Below are positions 25,406 to 34,122 of a stretch of 64,000 nucleotides of DNA, in pieces. Numbering within the stretch: the stretch's first letter is position 1; every line of letters begins with the position of its first letter. Origin of the DNA: Flammeovirgaceae bacterium UBA5585 (GTDB lineage: Bacteria; Bacteroidota; Bacteroidia; Cytophagales; Cyclobacteriaceae); the NCBI GenBank assembly GCA_002425185.1, contig DILT01000009.1, positions 39,114 through 103,113 on the forward strand. The letters run 5' to 3'. Position numbers and translations under genes: made by a program. Under the pieces are notes generated by a model. It was not told where the DNA came from. It did no database searches and saw nothing but the letters and a program-made list of their open reading frames with translations.

Positions 25406-26161
25406 GTGAGTACAAAAGTTCAATCCGTGTCAGGCAAATTGTATACCCTTTGGGTTATTCTTGTTTTTAGTTTTTTTATGATCATTTTCCTTCCCGGAAT
25501 AATGATCCCCTTTTTATTGGGTAACCGATTCTCCTGGATAGGCTATAAATTTCTGTGGCTTTGGTCGTGGATATTCAGTAAACTCACGGCCATACGGTAT
25601 GAATTGTACAACCGGGATAACATTCAAAAAGGGAAATCCTACATCTTCGTAAGTAATCATACCTCGTTTCTCGATATTCCAGGCATACGGCTTATTATCC
25701 CCGGAGAATTCAGGCCTATCGCAAAAAAAGAATTGTTAAAAATTCCGGTGTTTGGGTTCATTGTGAAAACGGGTACCGTTGTGGTAGACCGAAGCAGTCA
25801 TGACAGCCGGAAAAAAAGCGTTGAATACGCCCGTAAAATTTTACAGATGGGAATTTCGATGCTCATTTTTGCTGAAGGCACACAAAACCGCACCCAGGAG
25901 TTGTTGCAGCCTTTTAAAGACGGAGCATTTCGTCTGGCTATCGATACCAAAACTCCCATTATACCCTTAGTAGTGATCGGTGCCGGCAAGCTTATGCCGC
26001 CCGGAAAACTTGATCTAAAACCTGGAAAAATAAAAGTTATTGCAGGGAAAGAGATTTCTGTTGAGGGGTTAACACCTGAAGACCAGCGTGAACTTAAACA
26101 AAAAACATTTGAGGTAATGAAACACATGCTGCAACAGAACCTTTCATCGAATTTAAACTAA
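25406..26161 (+). CDS. plsC: 1-acyl-sn-glycerol-3-phosphate acyltransferase family protein
   Basis: The 251-residue product has an N-terminal hydrophobic segment (about 14-38), the acyltransferase motif NHTSFLD (H-x4-D) and FAEGTQNRT, placing it in the PlsC family that acylates lysophosphatidate at the inner membrane. Substrate specificity cannot be read. The start is GTG at 25406. It lies 56 nt after leuA, in the same direction, and may be read through from it. Confidence 0.85.
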   Translation: MSTKVQSVSGKLYTLWVILVFSFFMIIFLPGIMIPFLLGNRFSWIGYKFLWLWSWIFSKLTAIRYELYNRDNIQKGKSYIFVSNHTSFLDIPGIRLIIPGEFRPIAKKELLKIPVFGFIVKTGTVVVDRSSHDSRKKSVEYARKILQMGISMLIFAEGTQNRTQELLQPFKDGAFRLAIDTKTPIIPLVVIGAGKLMPPGKLDLKPGKIKVIAGKEISVEGLTPEDQRELKQKTFEVMKHMLQQNLSSNLN

Positions 26162-26194
26162 AGCAAAACCGCCAAATATCTATATTGCTGATCT

Positions 26195-28831
26195 ATGTAC
26201 TATAAGATCAGCATAGCCTTACTTATCATCTGCATGACGGGCGTTCGCGCACAACAACTGCCCGATGGGTTTGTACAGTATTTACTGGCTGAAAATCTTG
26301 ATCCGACCGATATGGTGTTGGCGCCTGACGGTCGGATATTCATTACTATTAAAAGTGGCAGTATTCGCGTTGTAGAAAATGATGTTTTGCTGCCGGGCAC
26401 ATTTCTCACACTTGAGGTAGATAATTTTAACGAGCGTGGCCTGGGCCACATGGTGCTTGACCCTGATTTTGAAATCAATAATTACTATTATGTCTTTTAT
26501 ACCGTTCCTGGTACCAATCGAAACCGCGTGAGCAGGTTTACCGCCAACGGAAACTTTACTCTTCCAGGTAGCGAAGTTGTATTGCTTGACTTGGATGTGA
26601 TGGCAGGCGCCATTCACAATGCAGGCGCCATGGCCTTTGGTGCCGATGGCAAACTTTATATTTCTACCGGTGACGGGGCCAATGCCGGCAATTCACAGGT
26701 AATGACTAACCTGCTTGGAAAAATACTGCGCATCAATAAAGATGGAAGCATACCTGCCGATAATCCGTTCTACAACACTACCACCGGAAACAACCGCGCG
26801 ATTTATGCACTAGGCCTGCGCAACCCATTCTCCATGGACATCCAACCCGGAACAGGGCGCATCTTTGCATGCGATGTAGGGCAAGCCAATTGGGAAGAGG
26901 TGAATGAAATATTACCCGGAAAAAATTATGGCTGGCCACTGATTGAGGGCATGCGCACAACCCAAACACCTCCGCCAAATTACCAGGACCCATTTTATAC
27001 TTACAGCCACGATCAGGGTTGTGCTATTGTTGGTTCATCGTTTTACAATCCTGAATTAGTCACCTTTCCATCAGCATACGAAGGCAAATTTTTTTTTGCC
27101 GACTATTGTGGGGGATACATCAAAACCCTTGATCCGTTAACCACCACCGTTTCATCTTTTATTACCGGTATTAACCGGCCATTAGTTATCCGTGTAGCGG
27201 CCGATGGCTCTGTGTATTACATAGCACGTGCTGGCCTTGGCGGTGGATCAGAAGGCGATAATACCAGCACAAACAACGGCACGCTATGGAAAGTGGAGTA
27301 TGTTGGCTCCGGACCACCGATTATTTCCAGTCACCCTCGCAATGCCCTGCACCCGGTTGGCGAACAAGCCCTGTTCTCAGTTATTGCCTCGGGTGTACAA
27401 CCGCTCTTCTATCAATGGCAACTTAACGGAGTAAATATTACAGGTGCAACCACGCGCCACTACACTACACCCGAGGTTCAATTAACCGACAATGGAAATG
27501 CATACCGCTGCATCGTCAGCAATGCCTTTGGAAGTATCACTTCTTCAGCGGCACAACTAACTGTAACAGCCAATAACCGGCCTAACCCGGTTATCACAGC
27601 CCCGTTGCCTGATGATACATATATAGCCGGTAGTGTGCTAACACTCAGCGGGTCAGCAACAGACCCGGAAGATGGAGCTATACCAACCGATCAACTTCTG
27701 TGGAAGATTGATTTCCATCACGATGATCATACACACCCGGCACTGGGAAATACATCGGGCTTTTCAACGCTGGAATATATAATTCCTCAAATCGGTGAAA
27801 CGTCCGACAACGTATGGTATCGCGTCTATTTGACTGCTGTAGACAGTGAAGGACTTAGTCGGACAGTATTCACCGATGTTTATCCTGAAAAATCAACCAT
27901 TACCTTAAACTCCAATCCAACCGGAGTAACATTGCTACTCGATGGCCAACCCATTACAACACCGCTTACAATAAATAGCGTGGTTGGCATTACACGAACA
28001 CTGGAAGCGCCTGCATTACAGACAACAGATGGTAAGCTTTACGTTTTTAATAGTTGGACAACTGCAGCCTTGAGCCGTCTGTTCACCTTTGACACTCCGG
28101 CCACAGCAATAACTTACACAGCAAATTTTTCGCAGTTACCAACCGGCAATGGCGATGGCTTAAAAGGATATTACTACTCCAACCAATCCCGGACATTTGA
28201 CGGAGAACCCACGTTGATCCGCACCGATCCGGTTGTTGATTTCGATTGGGGCGGAGGATCACCAGTGCCCACAATAACAGCCGATAATTTTACGGTTCGC
28301 TGGCGAGGCGAAGTGTTGGCCCAGTTTACCGACACGTATACGTTTAGCGTGATTGCCGATGATGGTGTACGGCTGTGGGTGAACAATCAATTGATTATTG
28401 ATAAGTGGATACCCCAGGCTGCTACCGAATGGAGTGGAGCGATTAACCTGACAGCCGGGCAGCGTTACGAAATGACACTGGAGTATTTTGAAGATGGCGG
28501 ACAGGCTGTAATCAAGTTGCTTTGGCGAACACCTCAGTTGCAAAAACAGATTATCCCAACCACACAACTGTTTACCACCTTGATCACCATTACAGAATAC
28601 ATCAGTAACAATGCAGTAAAGGTTTACCCTACTGTTTTTGAAAATTCATTTCTGCTTGAAGCGCCATCGGAAAATATCGTGCTTTCATGGGTTTTGTTCA
28701 ATGCGCTTGGACAACCGGTTTTAAAAAAAACCTTCACAGACAAACAGGTAGTTGAAGCGGGCGATCTACCGTCCGGATTGTACATCCTTAAAACTTCAAC
28801 TAACTCAGTGCACCGCTTGATTAAAAAATAA
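26195..28831 (+). CDS. Secreted PQQ-type sugar dehydrogenase with Ig-like, PA14 and T9SS type A domains
   Basis: The 878-residue product has a signal peptide (about 1-19, ending VRAQ), a glucose/sorbosone-dehydrogenase-type beta-propeller (about 25-365; GAIHNAGAMAFGADGKLYISTGDG, ALGLRNPFSMDIQP, NYGWPLIEG), an Ig-like domain (about 375-460, YQWQLNGVNITG), a further beta-sandwich domain, and a PA14 domain (about 655-790; GLKGYYYSN, DGVRLWVNNQLIIDKW). The last 70 residues (VYPTVFENSF to DLPSGLYILKTSTNSVHRLIKK) are a T9SS sorting signal. It probably oxidises sugars or acts on glycans at the cell surface. Cofactor use is inferred from family only. Confidence 0.87.
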   Translation: MYYKISIALLIICMTGVRAQQLPDGFVQYLLAENLDPTDMVLAPDGRIFITIKSGSIRVVENDVLLPGTFLTLEVDNFNERGLGHMVLDPDFEINNYYYVFYTVPGTNRNRVSRFTANGNFTLPGSEVVLLDLDVMAGAIHNAGAMAFGADGKLYISTGDGANAGNSQVMTNLLGKILRINKDGSIPADNPFYNTTTGNNRAIYALGLRNPFSMDIQPGTGRIFACDVGQANWEEVNEILPGKNYGWPLIEGMRTTQTPPPNYQDPFYTYSHDQGCAIVGSSFYNPELVTFPSAYEGKFFFADYCGGYIKTLDPLTTTVSSFITGINRPLVIRVAADGSVYYIARAGLGGGSEGDNTSTNNGTLWKVEYVGSGPPIISSHPRNALHPVGEQALFSVIASGVQPLFYQWQLNGVNITGATTRHYTTPEVQLTDNGNAYRCIVSNAFGSITSSAAQLTVTANNRPNPVITAPLPDDTYIAGSVLTLSGSATDPEDGAIPTDQLLWKIDFHHDDHTHPALGNTSGFSTLEYIIPQIGETSDNVWYRVYLTAVDSEGLSRTVFTDVYPEKSTITLNSNPTGVTLLLDGQPITTPLTINSVVGITRTLEAPALQTTDGKLYVFNSWTTAALSRLFTFDTPATAITYTANFSQLPTGNGDGLKGYYYSNQSRTFDGEPTLIRTDPVVDFDWGGGSPVPTITADNFTVRWRGEVLAQFTDTYTFSVIADDGVRLWVNNQLIIDKWIPQAATEWSGAINLTAGQRYEMTLEYFEDGGQAVIKLLWRTPQLQKQIIPTTQLFTTLITITEYISNNAVKVYPTVFENSFLLEAPSENIVLSWVLFNALGQPVLKKTFTDKQVVEAGDLPSGLYILKTSTNSVHRLIKK

Positions 28832-28832
28832 T

Positions 28833-29462
28833 TTACAACGGAACGTAAACCACCTTCTTCGTTTCAAAAAAATCCTCTTTAAAATAATCAGCAAGCTGGT
28901 AGAGCGCGTAGGGTTTTTTTAATTCAGCCAGTTCCTCCTCCAGGTCTCCTCCCTTGAGATAAAGTATCCCGTTATCCAATGTATGAATGGATTTCTTTTT
29001 TGTTTTGCGGTGTACCCAGCTATAAAATTCCTTTAATCGCGTAACCGCGCGGCTCACAATAAAATCGTATTCAGCATTAATTTGTTCGGCACGGATTTGT
29101 TCACCAGTTACGTTTTTCAAGTTGAGGGCAGCAGCAACCGCATTCACTACCGTAATCTTCTTACCGATGGAATCCACCAGGTGAAAATTGGTTTCCGGAA
29201 AGAGTATGGCCAACGGTATACCCGGAAAACCACCGCCTGTGCCTACATCAAGCACATCCGCACCGGGTTTGAAAGACATTACCTTTGCTATCCCTAGCGA
29301 GTGCAGTACGTGATTCACATAGAGGTTATCAATATCCTTTCGGGATATAACATTAATTTTTTCGTTCCATTCCTTATATAATAAACCAAGCTTACCAAAC
29401 TGACGCGTCTGTTTGTCGGTTAACGAAAAATACTTTTGAATAGATTCAATGGATCCGGGCAC
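28833..29462 (-). CDS. rsmG: 16S rRNA (guanine-N7)-methyltransferase RsmG
   Basis: The 209-residue product methylates N7 of a guanine in 16S rRNA (G527 in E. coli). The SAM-binding motif is VLDVGTGGGFPGIPLAILFP, and YDFIVSRAVTRLKEF is the family signature. The GTG start at 29462 directly abuts the TAA stop of the upstream gene, so the two are likely translationally coupled. The gene converges with the sugar dehydrogenase gene with a single base between stop codons. Confidence 0.94.
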   Translation of the reverse strand: MPGSIESIQKYFSLTDKQTRQFGKLGLLYKEWNEKINVISRKDIDNLYVNHVLHSLGIAKVMSFKPGADVLDVGTGGGFPGIPLAILFPETNFHLVDSIGKKITVVNAVAAALNLKNVTGEQIRAEQINAEYDFIVSRAVTRLKEFYSWVHRKTKKKSIHTLDNGILYLKGGDLEEELAELKKPYALYQLADYFKEDFFETKKVVYVPL

Positions 29463-30008
29463 TTAGTTCCAGGTTATGGGTGGGGTGGCAGCCTCATATT
29501 CATTTCCTTTCATATCGCGTACAAATACATGAAAGGTAATCGGATTTGAATGATCGGGAACTTCCTTCATCCAGACTTTTGAAGTAATAAAGTTGCGCTT
29601 GTCTTCCAATTGGTTTAGTGAACCCCGCCATGCAGGTTGATAAGCATAAACCTGTCCATTATAATGTTCGATCAAAAAAAGGTCATTCAGTAGGTCGCCC
29701 GCACGGTAATCCTGGTTAAAGTCCTGCAGCGCGGTAATCCTGATTTCTTCCACTGCATATTTTGGTCCCCAGTAACCAAATTCACAACTCAGGGCAAACG
29801 ATTGTGATATACCCGCTCTTCCATCAGCTACGTAATCTAAAATAATGGGCAATACAACCATAACCAGGCTGTCGCCAGCTTGAAGTTGTGTCTGATCGGT
29901 TATCAGCTCAATCCGATCAAAAATATAATATGGTAATTTCTCGCAACATGATTCATACAGGGTTACAACCCACCACAGTGCAAAAATCGCCAGAACTTTC
30001 CGTACCAT
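29463..30008 (-). CDS. Unknown exported protein
   Basis: I do not recognise this 181-residue product. It begins with a short hydrophobic segment (VLAIFALWWVVTLYESCC); the Cys pair after it could be a lipidation site, although YESC is not a standard lipobox. The rest is beta-rich and ends with FHVFVRDMKGNEYEAATPPITWN, which looks like the last strand of an immunoglobulin-like fold. It lies 6 nt after the ECF sigma gene and directly before rsmG, in one leftward operon, so an envelope protein tied to the sigma factor is possible but unproven. Confidence 0.65.
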   Translation of the reverse strand: MVRKVLAIFALWWVVTLYESCCEKLPYYIFDRIELITDQTQLQAGDSLVMVVLPIILDYVADGRAGISQSFALSCEFGYWGPKYAVEEIRITALQDFNQDYRAGDLLNDLFLIEHYNGQVYAYQPAWRGSLNQLEDKRNFITSKVWMKEVPDHSNPITFHVFVRDMKGNEYEAATPPITWN

Positions 30009-30014
30009 ACTCGT

Positions 30015-30626
30015 TTATATGTGATCACGCTTATTCTTCACCATGTCGAACATCAACTCCCGCGCACGGTGTAATTGAGCTTTTACCGTACCGAGTGGAG
30101 CTTCAATTTCAACCGCTATCTCCTCGTACGACAACTCGTTGAAATAACGAAGCCTTACCAACTTTTGGTATTTCGGTGGAAGCTTATCCACGAAAACCTG
30201 AATAAGTTCTTCCTTTTGCGCCTTAATTGCCTCTTCCTGCGGATTCAGGTTTTCATCCTCCACATCAATAGACACCCCCTCACCATTGTCATCGGTAAAA
30301 GTATTGCTGATGCTTAGTGTGTTAAGTTTCTTCTTGCGTATGTGATCAATGGTATTATTAGTGGCTATCCGGAACAGCCAGGTAGAAAAAGTAAAGTCCT
30401 TTTTAAATCGGTGCAGGCTTTTGAATGCCTTGGCAAAGGATTCGATGGTAAGGTCTTCGGCATCGTCAACATTGCGCACCATCTTTAAAATCATATGGTA
30501 CACCGGCCGCTTATACCGCTGCATAAGCTTGGCAAAAGCCTGCTCATCGCTGTTATTTACAGCTTCGTCAATCAGGCGAAAATCTTCCAATGCTTTTGAT
30601 GAAAAACGGCCTTCTAGCTCTTCCAT
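30015..30626 (-). CDS. RNA polymerase ECF-type sigma factor
   Basis: The 203-residue product has sigma-70 region 2 (QAFAKLMQRYKRPVYHMILKMVRNVDDAEDLTIESFAKAFKSLHRF, then FSTWLFRIATNNTIDHIRKKK) and region 4 (LPPKYQKLVRLRYFNELSYEEIAVEIEAPLGTVKAQLHRARELM). No region 3 or 1.1 is present. The linker is long and acidic. No anti-sigma gene with a zinc-binding or FecR domain is adjacent, so the signal is not evident. It overlaps the end of the glycosyltransferase gene by 13 nt, implying co-transcription. Confidence 0.92.
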   Translation of the reverse strand: MEELEGRFSSKALEDFRLIDEAVNNSDEQAFAKLMQRYKRPVYHMILKMVRNVDDAEDLTIESFAKAFKSLHRFKKDFTFSTWLFRIATNNTIDHIRKKKLNTLSISNTFTDDNGEGVSIDVEDENLNPQEEAIKAQKEELIQVFVDKLPPKYQKLVRLRYFNELSYEEIAVEIEAPLGTVKAQLHRARELMFDMVKNKRDHI

Positions 30627-31717
30627 TGTACTTTTTTGGTTACTAACGCAACCGTACCCGTTGAAATATAGTAAATCGCAAAAAGAAAATCTAAAAGGGG
30701 TACTGCCAAGACCTCAAAATTGTGTCCAACTCTTTTAGAGAAGAGATGTACGGTACCCGATACAACAATAATCCGGATAATCAAGGCGCCCGGCACCCAC
30801 CAAAAATCCGGTAAAAGGTATATCAGCAACCCGCCAAGGAGCCAACTCAAGAGGTGCGAAAGTGTAAATAAGCCTAAAATAAAGCGATGTTTAAATTTAT
30901 AAAACTTGCCCACGCTTAAATGCCTGATTTTTTGCTGAACGAATTCACCTACGCTTTGTTTCGGAGTTGACAGTATAATCGCTGCAGGCGCTGTGCAAAC
31001 GGCCGTGTTATTTCCTGACGCATGGCGATTAACGAAAAGATCATCATCGCCACCGGTTACCCCCAGGTACTCATTAAATCCCTTGTTTTGCAGAAAGAGC
31101 GATTTGCGATACGCCAGGTTTCTGCCCACACCCATGTACGGATTACCCAGCAAGGCAAACGAAAAGTATTGGATAGCCGTAAACAGTGTTTCGTAACGGA
31201 TGAATAAATTCAATAAGCCAGGCTGTTTTCGGTAAGGTGAAAAACCCAGCACAAACTGTGTTTGTTCTTTAAAATTTGCCGCCATAGTCTGCACCCACGT
31301 GTCGCCAACGGGTCGGCAATCAGCATCCGTCAGTAAAATTATATCGTAGTGGGCAGCTTTTATGCCCAGTGTTAAACCATACTTTTTACCATTGGCATGC
31401 GGTGGTAAGTGTTCAACTTTTACAATGCGCAGCCGGCTGTCCCTTTCCGCTTCTTCGCGAAGAAAATCAAAGGTGCCATCGTTTGAACGATCGTCCACCA
31501 CAATAACTTCAAACTGTGAATGGTTTTGCGCAAGCAACAGTGGTAACAATGCCCGAAGATTTTCCTCCTCATCGTGCGCACATACAACAACGGACACAGG
31601 CTCATGCGTTACCTCCGGGCTGGATTTCTGCTTTCTGGTTAATGCGATTCCGAAAGCAAAAAAGAAAATAAGCTGACAGGCAATGGACGAAAAAAAAAGA
31701 ATCAGTAAGAAGAGCAA
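30614..31717 (-). CDS. Family 2 glycosyltransferase, membrane-anchored
   Basis: The 367-residue product has an N-terminal membrane segment (about 1-24), a GT-A domain (VSVVVCAHDEEENLRALLPLLL, VIVVDDRSNDGT, the metal-binding TDADCRP, and TGGDDDLFVNRHA), and three C-terminal hydrophobic segments from about residue 275. It should transfer a sugar from a nucleotide donor to a lipid or polymer at the inner membrane; substrate unknown. The start appears to be TTG at 31717; no upstream ATG is available before an in-frame stop. A promoter with consensus TATATTTG lies about 30 nt upstream. Confidence 0.85.
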   Translation of the reverse strand: MLFLLILFFSSIACQLIFFFAFGIALTRKQKSSPEVTHEPVSVVVCAHDEEENLRALLPLLLAQNHSQFEVIVVDDRSNDGTFDFLREEAERDSRLRIVKVEHLPPHANGKKYGLTLGIKAAHYDIILLTDADCRPVGDTWVQTMAANFKEQTQFVLGFSPYRKQPGLLNLFIRYETLFTAIQYFSFALLGNPYMGVGRNLAYRKSLFLQNKGFNEYLGVTGGDDDLFVNRHASGNNTAVCTAPAAIILSTPKQSVGEFVQQKIRHLSVGKFYKFKHRFILGLFTLSHLLSWLLGGLLIYLLPDFWWVPGALIIRIIVVSGTVHLFSKRVGHNFEVLAVPLLDFLFAIYYISTGTVALVTKKVQWKS

Positions 31718-31748
31718 TGCGCTGTAGGATTTAATTTAAAAAACCGTG

Positions 31749-31756
31749 CAAATATA
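31749..31756 (-). promoter_or_regulatory. Minus 7 element TATATTTG for the glycosyltransferase-sigma-rsmG operon
   Basis: On the minus strand TATATTTG matches the Bacteroidota consensus TAnnTTTG exactly and lies 32 nt upstream of the glycosyltransferase start. A good TTTG minus 33 box is not evident (TTTCTG is nearest). Confidence 0.5.
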
Positions 31757-31836
31757 AAGGTAGATTAACGCACAGAAAGGAATTTGCTTTAAACGCCTCC
31801 AAAATTTTACAAAGAGGTTTTTTAACCGGATAAGGG

Positions 31837-31844
31837 TATTTTTG
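31837..31844 (+). promoter_or_regulatory. Minus 7 element TATTTTTG for tgt
   Basis: TATTTTTG fits TAnnTTTG and lies 23 nt before the tgt ATG, predicting a short 5'UTR. The opposing promoter for the leftward operon is about 80 bp away in the same spacer. Confidence 0.5.
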
Positions 31845-31867
31845 CGCCAGCCTTACAACCGGCTTTT

Positions 31868-32998
31868 ATGAACTTCTCACTTTCCGGAAAAGACCCTAAA
31901 TCAGCCGCCCGAGCAGGGATACTCACCACCGCTCATGGCGACATTCACACACCTATATTTATGCCGGTAGGTACCGCGGGGTCTGTCAAAGCTGTGCATC
32001 AGCGCGAGCTGGAAAATGATATTAAAGCAGAAATTATTCTCGGCAATACCTACCACCTGTACCTGCGCCCAGGCATAGAACTGCTGCAAACAGCCGGTGG
32101 GCTACATGCTTTCAACGGATGGCACAAACCCATACTCACCGACAGCGGGGGCTATCAGGTATACTCCTTATCAGAAACCCGCAAAATCAAAGAAGAGGGT
32201 GTGACCTTCAAATCGCATATTGACGGCTCCAAGCACATCTTCACACCCGAAAACGTAATGGATATTCAGCGCGCTATTGGTGCCGACATCATCATGGCTT
32301 TTGATGAATGTACTCCTTATCCATGCGAATACAAATACGCCAAAAAATCCATGGAGTTAACCCATCGGTGGCTCGATAGGTGTATTACAAGAGTGGAAGC
32401 GACTAACCCCCGATATGGCTACGAGCAATCTCTGTTTCCGATTGTTCAGGGAAGTATTTATAAGGATTTACGAGAACAATCGGCTGAATACATTGCCTCA
32501 AAGAATCTTAGTGGTAACGCTATTGGAGGTTTATCGGTAGGAGAGCCACACGAAGACATGTATGAAATGACCGCATTGGTTTGCACCATTCTTCCACAAG
32601 ATAAACCACGCTACCTCATGGGGGTTGGTACACCCGAAAACATTCTGGAGTGCATTGCTTTAGGCATTGACATGTTCGATTGTGTAATGCCCACGCGCAA
32701 CGCACGCAACGGTATGCTCTTTACAACGGAAGGCATCATCAACATTCGTAATGAAAAGTGGAAGAATGACCTGTCGCCTATTGATGCTGCCCTGGGCGGG
32801 TATGCCAGTACCTTCTATTCAAAAGCTTACTTGCGCCACCTAATTATCAATAAAGAGATTTTAGGCGCACAAATTGCTTCTATACACAACCTTACGTTTT
32901 ACCTGTGGCTGGTAAAGGAAGCAAGAATCAGAATTTTGGATGGTTCCTTTTCACCATGGAAAGCTGAAATGGTAAAAAAAGTAGCTGCCCGACTTTAA
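31868..32998 (+). CDS. tgt: tRNA-guanine transglycosylase (queuosine) lacking the zinc cysteines
   Basis: The 376-residue barrel enzyme exchanges guanine 34 of GUN-anticodon tRNAs for the queuosine precursor preQ1. Substrate motifs are intact: TPIFMPVGTAGSVKAV, LTDSGGYQVYSL, GGLSVGEPHEDMYEM, and the catalytic-aspartate region MFDCVMPTRNARNG. In E. coli-type enzymes the zinc site reads C-x-C-x2-C followed by a conserved helix; here the aligned positions are Leu309, Gly311 and Ser314 in AALGGYASTFYSKAYLRHL, so the three cysteines are gone while SIHNL is kept. The structural zinc is probably lost. It is followed 23 nt later by the LptF/G-type permease gene. Confidence 0.92.
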   Translation: MNFSLSGKDPKSAARAGILTTAHGDIHTPIFMPVGTAGSVKAVHQRELENDIKAEIILGNTYHLYLRPGIELLQTAGGLHAFNGWHKPILTDSGGYQVYSLSETRKIKEEGVTFKSHIDGSKHIFTPENVMDIQRAIGADIIMAFDECTPYPCEYKYAKKSMELTHRWLDRCITRVEATNPRYGYEQSLFPIVQGSIYKDLREQSAEYIASKNLSGNAIGGLSVGEPHEDMYEMTALVCTILPQDKPRYLMGVGTPENILECIALGIDMFDCVMPTRNARNGMLFTTEGIINIRNEKWKNDLSPIDAALGGYASTFYSKAYLRHLIINKEILGAQIASIHNLTFYLWLVKEARIRILDGSFSPWKAEMVKKVAARL

Positions 32999-33021
32999 TC
33001 GGTAAATGATAATATTACACG

Positions 33022-34122
33022 GTGAAACTTATCGACCGCTATATACTAAAGCAATTCCTTTCCACTTTCATTTTTGTGGTGCTTATGCTATTGGCGGTTA
33101 TCACTGTAATTGACCTTACTGAGAAAACAGACAAATATGCCAAAGCGGGTTTAAACTGGTTACAGATTTTAGGTTACTATGCCGATTTTCTTCCATGGAT
33201 TGCCGGACTGGTTACACCTGTAACCGTTTTTATCGCTGCGGTGTATATTACTGCCCGCCTGGCCGGAAGGACCGAAATCATTGCCATACTCAGCAGCGGT
33301 GTAAGCTTTAGAAGATTACTGGTTCCCTACTTTTTGGGCGCCATACTTATTGCGTCCATTAGCTTTTGGCTTAATGGATGGGTTATTCCCAATTCAAATA
33401 AAACACGATTAGCGTTTGAAATTGCCTACCTCAATAAAAATTCTAACCCCAACCTGCGCAACATTCATTTACAAATTTCACCTAACACCTTTATTTATAT
33501 CCAAAGCTATAATAGCTCTACCGACAAAGGGTATCAGTTTACTATGGAACGATTCGATAATAACAGACTGATGGAGAAACTGACAGCCAATCGTATTGAG
33601 TGGGATACGGCAAAATCAAAATGGACGTTGCGCGATTGGAAATTAAAGCGCATTGAACTCGTTTTTGAAAAAGTGAAAGCAGATTCAGTGGGCGAAAAAA
33701 TTACTTCCGGGCTGGCATTGGACACCACCCTGGTTATCCACCCTAAAGAATTCAAAAATGACTATCGGAAATTCGATGGCCTGACGATTTCCGAATTGAA
33801 AGATTACATTAAGACCCTTCGCTTTCGCGGATCAGCAGGTATTGAAACCTACGAGGTTGAGTTGTATACCCGGTATGCATCACCGTTTTCCATTTTCATT
33901 CTCACCTTTATGGGGGTTATTGTGTCATCTCGGAAAAGCCGGGGCGGAACGGGCTATCAAATTGCCATTGGATTTGCATTGTCATTTATTTTTATCATGT
34001 TTTTTATTCTGTTCAGATCATTTGCTGAAAGTGGTGCTTTGCCGCCTATGATTTCGGTTTGGATTCCATCCATCATTTTCGGAATCATATCCCTCTTCAT
34101 GTACAAATACGTTCCGCGTTAA
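33022..34122 (+). CDS. LptF/LptG family permease
   Basis: The 366-residue product belongs to the YjgP/YjgQ family, the membrane subunits of the lipopolysaccharide export ABC transporter. It starts KLIDRYILKQFLSTFIFVVLM, has three hydrophobic segments before residue about 120 including PVTVFIAAVYITARLAGRTEIIAILSSGVSFRRLL, a periplasmic middle domain (about 130-270), and three C-terminal segments. Bacteroidota often carry two such genes at separate loci; LptF and LptG cannot be told apart here. The start is GTG at 33022. Its stop abuts the next ATG. Confidence 0.88.
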   Translation: MKLIDRYILKQFLSTFIFVVLMLLAVITVIDLTEKTDKYAKAGLNWLQILGYYADFLPWIAGLVTPVTVFIAAVYITARLAGRTEIIAILSSGVSFRRLLVPYFLGAILIASISFWLNGWVIPNSNKTRLAFEIAYLNKNSNPNLRNIHLQISPNTFIYIQSYNSSTDKGYQFTMERFDNNRLMEKLTANRIEWDTAKSKWTLRDWKLKRIELVFEKVKADSVGEKITSGLALDTTLVIHPKEFKNDYRKFDGLTISELKDYIKTLRFRGSAGIETYEVELYTRYASPFSIFILTFMGVIVSSRKSRGGTGYQIAIGFALSFIFIMFFILFRSFAESGALPPMISVWIPSIIFGIISLFMYKYVPR

